Assembly (NCBI RefSeq): GCF_000313135.1
Contig: NW_004457712.1
Span: 651,149-715,148, forward strand
From: Acanthamoeba castellanii str. Neff
Taxonomy: Eukaryota; Discosea; Longamoebia; Acanthamoebidae
Length of the DNA: 64,000 bases
Direction: 5' to 3'
Under the pieces are notes generated by a model. It was given only the letters and a program-made list of their open reading frames with translations. It had not been told where the DNA came from and did no database searches. This document shows, piece after piece, positions 1 to 11,076 of this stretch; position 1 is the first letter of the stretch; each line of letters opens with the position of its first letter. The translations under genes and the position numbers were made by a program.

Positions 1-205
1 CTTGCCGGTGTCACGGTCGAGGATGACCTTGGCTGCAAGATTGTAACGATGGGTAAGCGAAAGATGAAAAGTTAAAAAAAGCGGTGGGGGAGGAGTTAGG
101 GAGGAGCATACCATCGATGACCTCACCGTGCTGCTCGAAGGCGGACCTGAGGCTGTTGTCATCCGTGCTCCACGAAAGACCTCCGACAAAGAGTTTGGCT
201 GACAT
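1..205 (-). CDS. RRM (glycine-rich type) RNA-binding protein, 5' part
   Basis: The N-terminus of a single-RRM RNA-binding protein; the gene runs off the left edge. The first exon (205-112) opens with MSAKLFVGGLSWSTDD, in which KLFVGGLSW is an RNP2 motif. It then has the helix residues LRSAFEQHGEVID. A 78-bp GT-AG intron (111-33) follows, and the next exon continues in phase 1 as AKVILDRDTGK, the standard lead-in to RNP1. This layout matches plant and animal cold-inducible glycine-rich RNA-binding proteins (GRP7, CIRBP, RBM3), which act as RNA chaperones. The glycine-rich tail is not in the window, so the subfamily is inferred from the RRM alone. Confidence 0.85.
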
Positions 206-942
206 GACTCTTTGGAGGTAGAGGAGATGATGATTTAGGCAAATTGGGCGCTCGAGAGCTTCAGATCATGATCAAGGAGAGCAACAGCAGCAGCAGTATC
301 AGATCATGTGGGAATTCGGTGATCGATCGCTAGGAGAGCGCGAGGAGCAAAGGGGCTAGAGAGCAGAGCGGCGAGGAGCATGAGCTAGAGAGCAAACGGA
401 TTGGGACTTCTTTCGAAGGAGAGTGGCGTTACGATTGGTATAGGTCTGGTAGACTGCTGCTGTGATGGTGCGGTTTGGGACAAAGAAGAAGAAGACCCGC
501 TCCGGCCCCTTTTTCTTCTTGCTTCCGGCGGCGCCGGCGTTTCGGCATTGGCCGCCCAAACTCCTCGCGGTAACGTTCCTGCCCTTTTCTCTTTTCTTGT
601 GCTGTGGCGCACGTTACCGGAGCTCAGCTACAACCCGATCGCCCCCTGTTCGAGTCCGCTCCCAGCCAGTGAGAGGCAGGAGGAAGGTGACCTTGTGAAG
701 AGGGGCCAGTCCTGCTTGGGGGTTGGTGCTCATATGACTGATAAGCCAGAAAGGGGAAGGCACAACAAGAGGCACAAGCGAAGTGGACTAGCTTTGCACA
801 GGCTGGAGGTCAGCTGGCAGAACAATGACTTCGGGTGAGTTGCCCAACCAACTTCTACAGCAGTTTCAATCTCAATTAAAACGAGGAGAAAAAGAAATGA
901 AAAGAAGAATAAATAATTCCTGCCACACAGCATCAACACAAG
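206..942. other. Divergent intergenic region and LSM7 5' leader
   Basis: This region separates the divergent starts of the RRM gene and LSM7. ORFs on both strands are short and have no recognisable protein features. A good donor (GTGAGT at 835) and an acceptor ending at 931, only 11 bp before the LSM7 ATG, suggest a 5'-UTR intron for LSM7. Confidence 0.4.
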
Positions 943-1489
943 ATGGCCGCCAAGGTACGGCTCCAACTGTGCCTCTTGTAGGGAAGGGGGGGCGTTTGCT
1001 GATCATCTATGCAGGGAAAGACCGTGCTTGATCTCGACAGATACCTGGGCCAGCGCGTCACCGTCAAGTTCTCCGGTGGACGCGAAGGTAAATCATCACG
1101 ATCCCCTCCATTCACATCTTGCCTTTTCTCATTTTGGCAATTTCTGTAAATGGTAGTTACGGGCCTGCTCAAGGGCTACGATACTCTGGTGAATCTCGTG
1201 CTCGATGAGACCAAGGAATTTTTGCGAGGTAATCATCCCCCCCTGCTCTGCATGCCATCTGCACACTGCATCCGCCTCGCTGCCGATCAACTGATCGTGC
1301 GAACTGGGCATGTAACTGCGCTGCATCCGTGTACTGCCTGCAGACCCGACCGACCCCTACAAGCCGTCTGTGCGCACGCGAGGACTGGGCCTGACGGTGT
1401 GCAAGGGCAGCTCGGTGATGCTCATCTGCCCGGTCGACGGCACCGAGGAGATCCCCAACCCGTTCCTCAAGAGCGAAGAGCAGATCTGA
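943..1489 (+). CDS. LSM7: U6 snRNA-associated Sm-like protein LSm7
   Basis: Subunit of the heteroheptameric LSm rings: LSm2-8 in the nucleus binds the U6 snRNA 3' end, and LSm1-7 in the cytoplasm drives decapping-dependent mRNA decay. Four exons (943-954, 1015-1087, 1157-1228, 1344-1489) join in consistent phases to a 100-residue protein, close to the human length. Sm1 motif residues include VTVKFSGGRE, GLLKGYDTLVNLVLDE and the loop residues EFLRDPTDPYK. Sm2 is RGLGLTVCKGSSVMLICP, and the end IPNPFL matches the LSm7 C-terminus. The ATG at 943 is the only one giving an Sm fold; the first exon encodes just MAAK. It is convergent with the next gene, with about 108 bp between stops. Confidence 0.93.
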
Positions 1490-1597
1490 TCGTGACGTCT
1501 TGCACAATGCAGTCTCTCTTCATTTCCTTCTCTCTCTTTATTCTTTATCACCGTCTTCATCATCATCATCATACATGTGGGCCGCGCAGGAGGCAGC

Positions 1598-3111
1598 TCA
1601 CTTGCCAAAGGTGAAGACCTGCACGCGGTGGTTGGCGCTGTCGGCCACGAAGACGCGGCCCTGGCTGTCGACCGCCACGCCGCGCGGGTGGTCGAAGCAG
1701 CCCTCGGCCCGGCCCTCGCGCCCGATGGCGCCCAGGAACCACCCGTGGCCGTCGAACATCTGCACTCGGTGGTTGTCCGTCACGTACACTCTCGTCGTGC
1801 TGTCATCGTCATCATCGTCATCTCCATCGACCACGACGATGTCGCGCGGGAACTGGAAGCGGCCCTCGCCCGCGCCCTCGCCGCCGAAGCCGCGCAGGAA
1901 GCGGCCCTGGCCGTCGAACACCTGCACGCGGTGGTTGTCGGTGTCGGCCACCCACACCAGCCCGCGGCGGCGATCGACGGCGATGCCGCACGGCTGCTGC
2001 AGCTGGCCCGGCTGGTCGCCCTGCGCGCCGAACGAGTGCAGGTGGTTGCCCTGCAGGTCGAACGCCTGCACGCGGTGGTTGCCTGAGTCGCTCACGAACA
2101 CAGCGTGGCCGCGCTGCGGGTCCACGGCCACGCCCCACGGCTGCTCCAGCTGACCGTGGCGCCGGCCCTGCGTGCCGAACGCGCTCTGCACTCGGCCCTG
2201 GTCGTCGAAGACCTGCACGCGGTGGTTGTCGCGGTCGGCCACCAGCACCACGAGGCGGCCACCGCCGCCCACCGCCAGGGTGGCCACGCCGCGCGGGTGG
2301 TAGAACCGCCCGAGCGCCGAGCCCTCGCCGCCGAACTTGGCCCGCAGGCGGCCCTCGGCGTCGAACACCTGCACGCGGTGGTTGTTGTGGTCGGCCACCA
2401 CCACTAGGCCGCCGCCCTGGCCCTGGGCGATGGCCAGGCCGCACGGCGCGCTGAACTGGGCGTCGGCCGACCCCCTGGTGCCCCATGCGCGGACGAAGCG
2501 GCCGCGGGGCCGGAGCGCCCGCTTGAGTTTGGCGACCTCGGCCTCGAGCGCCTGCGTGCGGAGGCGGAAGGGCCTGAGTTGGGCGACTTCGGCCTCGAGC
2601 GCCTGCATGCGGAGAAGGAAGGGTCGCAGGGGTGCGAGCGGGCAGGTCAGGACGTGGGCGGCAAGCTGGCCCCGCGGCAGCACCACGGCGCAGCCAACGT
2701 CGGCNNNNNNNNNNNNNNNNNNNNNTGTGTGGCGTGTGCGGCGTGTGTGGCGTGTGTGGCGTGTGCGGCGTGTGCGGCGTGTGCGGCGTGTGCGGCGTGT
2801 GCGGTACGTTTGGGACAGAGTTGGATGTGACGCGCGAGATTGCCGCGTTGGTGTCGGCCGTTGCACTCGGGGCAGGCGACGGGCAGGGCGTCGAGCAACT
2901 GGGTGATGATGCGCGGGGCCGGGTGGAGCTGGGCCACGGACGTAGCCCCGCGGCAGCTCGGGCAGCTGTGCTTCTCGGCGACCCACGGGCTCACGCAGCG
3001 GCGGCAGAAGGTCACACGACAGTTGGGCTCCACGACGGGGTCCACCAGCGGTTCGTGGCACACCATACACTCGAGGGTCTCGTCCACCTCGTCCAGGTAC
3101 TTGTACTCCAT
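1598..3111 (-). CDS. RING/TRAF-type zinc finger protein with NHL-repeat propeller
   Basis: Probable E3 ubiquitin ligase of the TRIM-NHL kind. The N-terminus has a RING-like module (LECMVCHEPL, CRVTFCRRC, SCPSC). Two TRAF/SIAH-like knuckles follow: CPECNGRHQRGNLARHIQLC before the intron, and CAVVLPRGQLAAHVLTC after it. Two short ALEAEVA heptad units then lead to six NHL blades (HRVQVFD with PRGVAV-type repeats), which form a beta-propeller for protein or RNA binding. The exons are in different frames. This fits an intron beginning after PK (donor GTACCG near 2809), filled by a GTGTGCGGC repeat and the 21-N gap, with the acceptor hidden in the gap. In the RING the usual His ligand (C-x-H) reads C-R-V, so one zinc ligand looks missing. 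Stop at 1598-1600. Confidence 0.8.
2705..2725. other. Assembly gap (21 Ns)
   Basis: A run of 21 unknown bases inside the microsatellite-bearing intron of the RING-NHL gene. It hides the intron acceptor and the first residues of the following exon. The gap size may be nominal. Confidence 0.99.
2726..2808. repeat. GTGTGCGGC-type tandem repeat beside the gap
   Basis: Imperfect 6-9 bp units of GTGTGCGGC/GTGTGTGGC in an intron of the RING-NHL gene. Translation gives an artificial His-Ala-Ala repeat in one frame. The repeat probably caused the assembly gap. Confidence 0.8.
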
Positions 3112-3546
3112 CTCATCGCCCTACAAACATAAACATATATGAAAATAAATAACAGGCAAAAAAGCCATTGGGGGGGGGGCTGTTGGGGTTGTAAAGAGGT
3201 GTGTACGACGAACCATCGTCTATTAGTGTGCACTACTTGGCTCCGAAGCTTGCTCTACTACTACTCTGTTGGTTGCCACGACCCTTCCCCTTCAGGGTAC
3301 CCTCTTGCTTCACTTCAAGTAGCGTCTTCTGTTTTTTGTTTTTATTGGCATTTTTTTCTTTTTTGCTTCTTCCCCCGAAATGGTGGACCCGCCACTCAGT
3401 CGGGGTGCACGGACATAGCTTCGCTTCTTCTTCTTCTTCTAGAAGTACAGACATACGTTTTATGTATAGTTTTGGTTTGGAGTTGCAGTACACTATGAGG
3501 CCTCTCACGCCACCACCCTTAAGTGGACACACGACAACTGCTGCGT

Positions 3547-4110
3547 TCAATTCGATGACGTGGGCGCGGGGAGGAGGGTGAGAATCCGCGCGAAGGAGGG
3601 CCGGTCGGAGGGCACGTCGGCCCAGCACCGGGCCATGATCTCGAGCAGGCCCTGGGGCACGCCCTCCGGCAGGCTGTGGGGCGTTGGCATCGGGAGCTTG
3701 TCCCGGTTGTAGCCCGCCAGCGCCACGATTTCCATTCGCTTCTTGCCCTTCCACGGCTTGCGCTGCGTCAGCAGTTCCTGTATGGACCCAAGAGGCACGA
3801 ATGATTAAGGTGGCGCTTAATGTGGCGTTTAAAGTGGTGATGTAGTAGTTAAGGTGGCGATGGCGGTGGCGTACCCAGAGTACGTTGCCGTAGCTGTAGA
3901 CGTCGCACTTTTGATCGTAGGGCTCCTGCCGCAGGCACTCGGGGGCCATGTAGGACGGCGTGCCGGCGAAGCTGTCCTGCGCGCCCTCCCGCAGGTCCTC
4001 GTCCTTGGTCTGCATGAACCCCACGTCTCCAATTTTCACCTGCGCAGAAAAACACAAAGCGTGTAAGACGGCACACACGGCACACACACACGGCACACAC
4101 GGCACATACG

Positions 4111-4156
<46 letters not shown>

Positions 4157-7100
4157 CACACACGACACACAGGCGTGCGGGGGACGCACAGATAAATGGT
4201 GGTCCAACAGAATGTTGGCCGGCTGCAAGAGAATGGAAGAGAGAAATTGTGAGCGATGGAGCGGTTGTTGGTCATAAAATTTTGATCGAGCGCGAGGCGA
4301 GCGAACCTTGAGATCGCGGTGGATGAGCGGCGGGTCCATCATGTGCAGGAAGTTCATCCCCTTGGCGATCTCCCTGGCCAACTGGAGCAGCAGCTGCGCC
4401 GGGATCCTTCGATCATCGGCAACAGAGAGGTCAGACCCAGAGAAGCGACCGACCACCTCGCGGTTTGCTCCCAATCGGGGCGGCGGGGGGGAAGAGGTGG
4501 GCACTTACCTGGTCTCTCCGCGTCGAGTGGCCTTGAGGAGGTGGGCCAGGGTGTTGTTGCTCATGAGCTCCATGACGATCGACATGTGCGGATACTCCAC
4601 ACACACGCCCATCAACTGCACGACATGGTAGTGGCGCAGCTTACTGTTCATCGCACGACCGCACACGCACACGCACACGCACACGCACACGCAGACAGAC
4701 TTGAGAATTTCAACGATTTGTGGGGAACGAAGGGGTGAGGACCTGAGGAAGAGGGACTCCTGCTGGAACTGGAGGCGGAAGGTGTCGTCGTCGCGCTGGT
4801 TCTTGATGACCTTGACCGCCACGTAGTCACCGCGCCAATCGGCTTTGTACACATCAGCAAAGGCGCCGCTACCCAAGAGCTCGCCCAGCTTCATCTCCTC
4901 CCACTTGATCACCTGCACGGCCGCTGATATGGCCGCCACTGCACCGTGTTGCGTGTTGCGTGTTGCGTGTTGCGTGTTGCGTGTTGCGTGTTGCGTGTTG
5001 CGTGTCAGGATTGTTTTGAGTCGCGGTGGCGTGTAGGGGATTGGGGGGGGGGCGGACCTCGGTGCTTTTCCTCGGCTTCGACCAGGGCGCGCTCTCGGCT
5101 GACCAGCTTCTCCTTTTGTTTGTCGACCCGCTTCTCCAGCTTGAGCAGTTCCTTTTCGCGCATCCCGACCCATCCCTCCTTCGAATTGACTGCACGCACG
5201 CCGCCAATATTTGATCAACTTCCGCACGACGCATGACACACGACACGACACGCACACGCACACACGGCACACGACACGACACACACACAAGGAAGTGAAG
5301 CGTACTGCGCTGCTCGGATTCGGTGAGTTCCTGTTCTTTGAGATAGAGCTCCTTTTCCTTGAGCGTGAGCCCATCCCGCAGGTCGTCGAGCTCACGTTCG
5401 CGCTGGTCGAGGTCGACCCGCTTGGTGCGCCGCTCTTCGGTCTCCTCGACCGCGGGCGCACCGCGCGGCGATCGCTCCGATATCGTCGCCGTCCGTCGGA
5501 GCGTGCCGTTGCTGTTTTGCCCGCCGCGTTGTTGATCAGTGCCGACGAGCTCGACGTTCCCTCAGTTGCCTGTCCATTCAAATTCGTCGTCTTATGTGAG
5601 CTCACACGCACACGCACACGCACACGCAACACACACACACACACACGACACGACACGCACGACAAACGCACGAACCTTGAAGCCGAACCAGGAGAGGCGG
5701 CTGCTGGGTCCCTTCTCCTTGTCCTTGGCCTCCTTTAGCAGCTTCGCGATCACCCGGCTCTTGGCGATGTCGACCGGCAGCTTGCCCTTGTTGTTCTTGA
5801 GGGATGGGCTGGCGCCGCGTTCGAGGAGGGCGCGGGTGACGTCGGTCTTGGAGCTGTGGGCGGCGTAGTGCAGGGGCGTCCACCCCATGCTGTCCTTGGC
5901 ATTCACCTTGGCCTCGTGGGTGAGCAGCCACGACACGCTGTGCTGCTTGTCGTTGATAATCGCCCTGTCGTACGACACACGTCAACCAAGCATCGTGTGC
6001 GTGTGCGTGTGCGTGTGCGGTGTGCGACGGTGCGTGTGCGGTGGTGCGTGTGCGTGTGCGGTGAGCGGATCAGGAGCTAAACGTGTGAGGCAAAGAGAAA
6101 GGGCACCAGTGCAGCGGAGTGTAGCCGTTGGTCTCGTCGTGGCAGTCGATGGAGGCTCCGCGCGTCCACAGGTACTCCAGCTTCTTCAGGTCTTGCCCAA
6201 ATGTCGCCTCCATCATTTCTGCGTTTACCAAAATAAATAAAATAAAATAAACAAAGAAATGTGACCAGAAATAAGAAAATGATATCCCATACCCAAATAC
6301 TCTAAAAATAATCAGAAATAAATGAATAAATAAATAGGGACGTGCCTTGGGTGGTGACGACGTCGCTGAGGGCGCCCTTCTCCCTCTGCTTCCGCATCAA
6401 CGCGCTTGCGGCGGCGGTCGGGGGCGATGAAGAGGAAGAGGTTTCCTTGGGCGATGACGACGACGACGACGATGTGTGGCGCGCGGTGGGCGGGGAAGAC
6501 GCGACCGCGATGGTCGCCCGGCGCCCCGTCGCGTCTTGGCTGGGCGACTCGGCCTTCTTGTTGTTGGTGTTCTCCTTCTGCTCCTTTGTTCTTGGCGAGC
6601 TGCTTTCCTGGGAGCTCCCCTGGGCGACAATCCAATCTTGTCAATCTTTTCTTTGGCCTTGTCGTCGTCATCACCATCTTCGCTACTGGCGCTGCTGCGC
6701 AGGGCCTTGCCTCGCCGGTGGTGGTGGCGGTTGGTCTCCACCTCGCGGTCGCTCGAGCTCCGCCGTTTTCGTTCTTCTTTGCCGCCTCCCCCCTCCCCCT
6801 TCGCTTTTCGTTCTTTGTTGTCCCCTCCCCCGTCGAGCTTGTCCTTCGTTTTCTCGGGAGCTGATGATCTCATCGTGCCAGACTTCTTCTGCTTCGTGTT
6901 GCTGGAGTTCGACTTGAGGCTCACCTGGGTGCCTATCCTCTCACTCGAGCTTTTCCTTGTGGCGTGGTCCCCCTTGTTGCCGTCTCCCCCCTTCCCCCTT
7001 GGTGTTGTTCTTTCGTTCTTTCCTTCGTCTTCGTTCTTTCCTTCGTGTCGCTTTCGCTTCGTCTCCTCTTCGTTCTTTTCTTTCTCCGCTTCTTCTGCTG

Positions 7101-7320
7101 TTCTCGGCGTTGTCGAGGTGGAGGAGGACCTGGAGGAGGACGAGCTGGTGAGCACCGGCTCCTCTTTCCGTAGAGTCGTGGGCGTGTCGCCCCCTCGGCT
7201 TCGCGGCGCACGCTTCTTCTTGGGGCGGGTGCGGGACCAACTATCCTCCGTCTCCTTGGACACCTTGCCCGCGTCGTCTTCCCATCTAGGGGTCGTGCCG
7301 CGGTTCACTTCCACCTCCAT
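3547..7320 (-). CDS. Ankyrin-repeat, coiled-coil, tyrosine-kinase-like protein kinase
   Basis: Multi-exon kinase. The N-terminal third (7320 to about 6346) is Ser/Lys/Glu-rich and disordered. Ankyrin repeats follow (KKLEYLWTRGASIDC..GYTPLHWAIINDKQ; AKVNAKDSMGWTPLHYAA; LLERGASPSLKNN). A charged coiled coil comes next (RVDLDQRERELDDLRDG, then EKELLKLEKRVDKQKEKL). The C-terminal kinase has a glycine loop GSGAFADVYKADW, the VAVK lysine, LIHRDLK-PANILLD split by an intron, SYMAPE, DVYSYG and SDRPSF. The order resembles amoeba TKL/Raf/ILK-like kinases. The metal-binding motif reads DVG instead of DFG (near 4020); Asp is kept, so activity is possible. The reading frame shifts between about 6750 and 6620, which needs an intron or a sequence error. 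The intron starting at 6345 seems to be GC-AG. The ATG at 7320 is chosen because the longer ORF begins with TTG. Confidence 0.8.
4071..4175. repeat. CA/CACACGG microsatellite in kinase intron
   Basis: Intron between the PANILLD and KIGDVG exons. CACACGG units lead into an almost pure (CA)n tract of about 40 bp (4113-4154). Confidence 0.9.
4942..5008. repeat. GTGTTGC heptamer tandem array
   Basis: About nine near-perfect copies of the 7-bp unit GTGTTGC in the kinase-gene intron just upstream of the kinase-domain exon. It produces a spurious TRNTQHA-type ORF on the minus strand. Confidence 0.9.
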
Positions 7321-7943
7321 CTCTTTCAAGCTGTTCTGTTCTGTTCAGTTCTGTCCAACAAAGCCACCGGCCAGCTTCGCCGCTGCTCTGTTCGTTGCGT
7401 GTCCTCTCACGCTCCGCTTTCTCTCGATAAATAAATTAATTGGCTATTTATTGCAATAAACTAGTTTAATAATACTTTTAATCAGGCCACGGGCCAATCA
7501 CCGGCAGATCCCCTGTCGCAAGACTCCCACCGCGTTCTTTCGCTCCACGCCTGGACCTTGGCAGCCTGGCCCAAGCTCCACCTGACCTTGGTGCAGGCCT
7601 CCACTGCAAGTTGACTCTTCTAACACCAACTTTGATTGTAACTTTTTGCATTTCCTTTTTGTTTCTGTTTTCCAAACCTAAACAGAAACAAAATTAAGAA
7701 CCCACGAATGGGAACTTTCGATCCAGGTGGAGGCCCAACCAGCGCGTAGGACACGAAACCAAAGGGCCACCAACGCATACGACAACAAAGTCATTTCCGC
7801 GCTTACACGGGGCCGTGCGCTTCAATCCTTCATCTAGCATCTGGTCAACTTTATCTTCACCTTCAGATTCCAACAGCCTCACAACCTCAATCCGTTCAAA
7901 TCACACCAATCGCGACCTAATCTCGGGAATTGAAGAAAGCGAA
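7321..7943. other. Divergent intergenic region
   Basis: Shared upstream region of the minus-strand kinase and the plus-strand RhoGAP gene. An AT-rich stretch at 7429-7485 stands out against the GC-rich surroundings. I see no supported gene. Confidence 0.5.
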
Positions 7944-8968
7944 ATGGCGGATTCGGCTCGGAAGGAGGATGAGAGCACGACGACGAGCCGCGTCGAGGGA
8001 GGAGATGGAGAGGCGGGGTCGGCGAAGACGACAGCAGTAGCCGAGGGTGTGGCGGGGGCGAAGACGACCAAAACGAAGACGAGGGGCGCCGAAACCCTAC
8101 GGAGGAAGAAGAACAAACGAAAGATGAAGGAGCTGGAGGCCCTCCAAGACGCGGCCGAAGCCAAGCGGGAGGGAGACCTCGCGAGCCCGCGGACGCAGGC
8201 GGTGGACGACAACGACAAGAAAGACGTAGTACCAAAGAACGAAAACGATGGGAAAACGGCAAAGAGCGAAGAAGAGGGGAGGGGAGGAGCACATGAGGAG
8301 CAACAGGGAAAGGAGACGCCCGCCACCGGTGAAGAAGAGACAAAGACAGACGAAGACGGCCCATCTGTCTCAGACGCAGCTGCAACGCCCACCCCGTCAA
8401 ACAGCGAAGAAAGCGAAGCAAAAGCGAAGGAGGAAAAGAACGAAAACGAAGCGGAGGAGGGAGGGGAGAAGAAAGCGAAGACCACCAAGAAGAAGTCAAA
8501 GAAGGAAAAGAAAGAAGTCGACCCTGTGCTCTCGCCACGAGCAGCCGCGGCTGGCAACGGCAACGACGCCGCCGGTGGCGAAAAGAAAAAGAAGAAAAAG
8601 AAGAAGAAGGCACCCAAGACGCCCCGTGGCGGCGAGGGTACCGCTGCGACAACGACAGCGCCCGCACCAGCGTCGGGAGGCGGAAGCGGAATCGGAGCGG
8701 TGACGCCACTGAAGCTCGATGAAGGCGCCGTGGGGGACAAAGAGGGGACGAAGAGTGGCAAGGCCAAGAAGAAGGGCGCACAGACGGAGCGGACGCGGAT
8801 CACCAACAACGACCCGCCGCTGAGCGCCGTGCGGGCGGGTCCGACCACCAAGTCCCTCGCGTCGAGCTCGTCCCACTCAGCCGCCGCTCCGCCGTCGCCC
8901 TCCGCCGGAGTCAAATTCGCCCAGCGCCTCTCCGTACGCCACACAAGCTGGTCGTGTGTCGTGTTTCG

Positions 8969-9016
<48 letters not shown>

Positions 9017-10921
9017 TGTGTGTGCGTGCGTGTCGTGTCTGGTTGACTGACCGGGTGATTGTGTGCGATGGCCTGAACCAGTTGGCCAATGTGATCCCCA
9101 AGCTCAGCACGCTGCCGTTCGAGAAGAAGCCGCGCGTCTTCAATTCTAACATCTACACCCAGTCCTTCAGCGGTACTCGCTCTTTTCAATCGACCCAGCG
9201 CCGCCATTTTGGCGTTGGCGCGCCCACACGCACTTCTCACCCACTTCTCTCTGGTTGGTCCGCGGGCCGCACCCGAAGGCAAAACGCTGGTCAAGTGGAT
9301 GCTGGAAGCCGGCACGGGCGTGAGGATGGACCTCGAGGCGATGATCCTGGGCGAGCTGATGCTCAACGCCGGCGCCATCGTCCCACTTTCCCGCAAGGTC
9401 GAATTCTCGGCCTCCGGCAAGGACTTCTACGCACTCACCGTACCTACCCATCCTCTCTCTCTCTGGTGTGGTGTGTGGTGTGTGGTGTGTCGTGCTGTCT
9501 TGTGAAGTCACTGACGCGTGCGATGTGTAGGAGGGCTATGCGGACTACGCGCGGCCGCGAAACATGTCGGTGGGCGGACCCGGCGGCGGTTCGATGATCG
9601 GCGGGCGCGCGGGATCGAATGACGAGATGAGACGCGCTGCCCGACGCAGCTCGGTCATGCTTACCTTCCGCTCCATCTCCATGCGCGGCCTCAACCACCT
9701 GGCGGGCTTCGCCAAGGAGAAGGACAAGAAGGACGATGACCAGGAGCAGCCGACGAATCTGGTCTACGGCAAGTCGCTCGAGGAAGTCATGGCCCTTCAG
9801 ATGGTGCTCCTTCTCTTCTCGCCTCTTCTCGCTTCTTCTTTTTCGTCTTTTTCTTCTGTTCATCCCCCTCCCCAGTCATTGACTCTGGTCTCGCTCACGC
9901 TGTCATCAATTCGCATCTGCAGATTTCTCACCCCGACGAGAAGATACCCATCATTCTCAAGACGTTGACCAAGGCGATCATCGACACCCAAGGTAACAGC
10001 AGCACACGCGACAACCAAACCAAACCAAACCAAACCAAACCAAACCAAACCAAACCAAACCAAACCAAACCAAACCAAACCAAACCAAACCAAACCAAAC
10101 CAAACCAAACCAAACCAAACCGACCAACCACACCACGTCTCTTCATGTGTTTGATGGTGACAGGACACAAGACGGAGGGCATCTTCCGCGTGCCGGGCAA
10201 GAACGATGAGATCTCCCGCCTCAAGGCCCAGTTCAACAAGGTACCACTACAGCCGGACTTACTTTGGAGCTTGGTTGTTGTCGAAAATTGGGCGTGTAGC
10301 TGAGCGTTCTCGTTCTCCTCGTGTGTCACGAACAGGTGGACTACACGATCACGTCGGACGACCCGAACGACCTCGGCGGCTGCCTGAAGATGTGGTTCAG
10401 GGAGCTCAAGGACCCGCTCATCCCCAACAGCATCTAGTACGCTCCTTCATAGACCATCACCAAACACATCTCCTTCCTCCTCGACTCACCTGGTCCAACA
10501 CGACACACACCGACACACACGACAACGCGGCAACACTGCAGTGACGAGTGCGTGTTGGTGGCCAACAATCCGGCCGAATGCCTGGAGATGGTCGACACGC
10601 GGGTGCCCGAGCTCAACAAGACTGTAATCTACTTCCTCCTCGGCTTCCTCCAGGAGATGAGCCGCCACGCCGGCGTCACGCGCATGGGATCCGCCAACCT
10701 CGGCATGGTACGGCTGCCGCCACCACTTCCCCCTCCTCTCCTCGCATCCGCCTCACCAGTGCGTGTGCGGTTGTGCGGTGGTGCGTGTGCGGTTGAACGT
10801 GCAGGTGTTTGCTCCGGGACTGTTGCGCTGCGAGGATGTGATGAAGATGATGACCAACACGGCTCACGAGGGCGCCTTTGTAAAGAACCTCATCGAGCAC
10901 TACCGACCGGCGGAGAACTAG
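7944..10921 (+). CDS. DEP and RhoGAP domain protein with long acidic/basic N-terminus
   Basis: GTPase-activating protein for Rho/Rac-type GTPases. Exon 1 (7944-8933, 330 codons) is low-complexity: Lys/Glu/Ala-rich with a polylysine block KKKKKKKKKAPKTPRGG. A DEP-like domain follows (GKTLVKWMLEAGTGVRMDLE, then LMLNAGAIVPLSRKVEF and DFYAL), likely for membrane or receptor targeting. The C-terminal half is RhoGAP: YGKSLEEVMALQ, IPIILKTL, then GIFRVPGKNDEISRLKAQFN carrying the arginine finger, CLKMWFRELKDPLIPNS, VIYFLLGFLQEM and the closing VFAPGLLRCED. Introns between these blocks contain CGTG and CCAAA repeats. The ATG at 7944 is preceded by GCGAA; an upstream in-frame ATG at 7815 would add about 43 residues and is less likely. 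Confidence 0.87.
8967..9034. repeat. CGTG tetranucleotide repeat
   Basis: Tandem CGTG units (with a few CGTGTG variants) in the first intron of the RhoGAP gene, between the donor at 8934 and the acceptor before 9081. Confidence 0.9.
10014..10121. repeat. CCAAA pentanucleotide repeat, about 21 copies
   Basis: An uninterrupted pentamer array of over 100 bp in a RhoGAP intron just before the exon carrying the arginine finger. It is the longest pure short repeat in the window. Confidence 0.95.
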
Positions 10922-11076
10922 AGAGAATAGAGAGAGAATAGAAAGGGAGAGAGAAGCGGAAGTGATGGAGGGAATGTACAACTATACTCCACGTTGAAGT
11001 AAAGATGGAAGATATAAAGAGAGGAGGGTGACACGAACGAAGGAAGTGAAGAGAGGAGAGGACATGATGGGGATCA

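Noticed and set aside
401..838. 145-codon plus-strand ORF upstream of LSM7
   Set aside because: No domain, overlapping ORFs on the other strand, and it ends at a good splice donor, so it is more likely untranslated leader.
2650..2830. Protein with His-Ala-Ala or Thr-Arg-His repeats
   Set aside because: Translation of a GTGTGCGGC microsatellite in an intron; the flanking zinc-finger exons are in different frames and a donor lies at its edge.
6397..6630. Arg-rich C-terminal extension of the kinase N-terminal exon
   Set aside because: Another frame gives a Ser-rich stretch ending ALMRKQREKGALSDVVTTQ that splices in phase to the ankyrin exon, so the Arg-rich frame is a shadow.
10014..10121. CCAAA array as a telomere-like or centromeric sequence
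   Set aside because: It is a single array inside an intron of a normal gene, with unique sequence on both sides.
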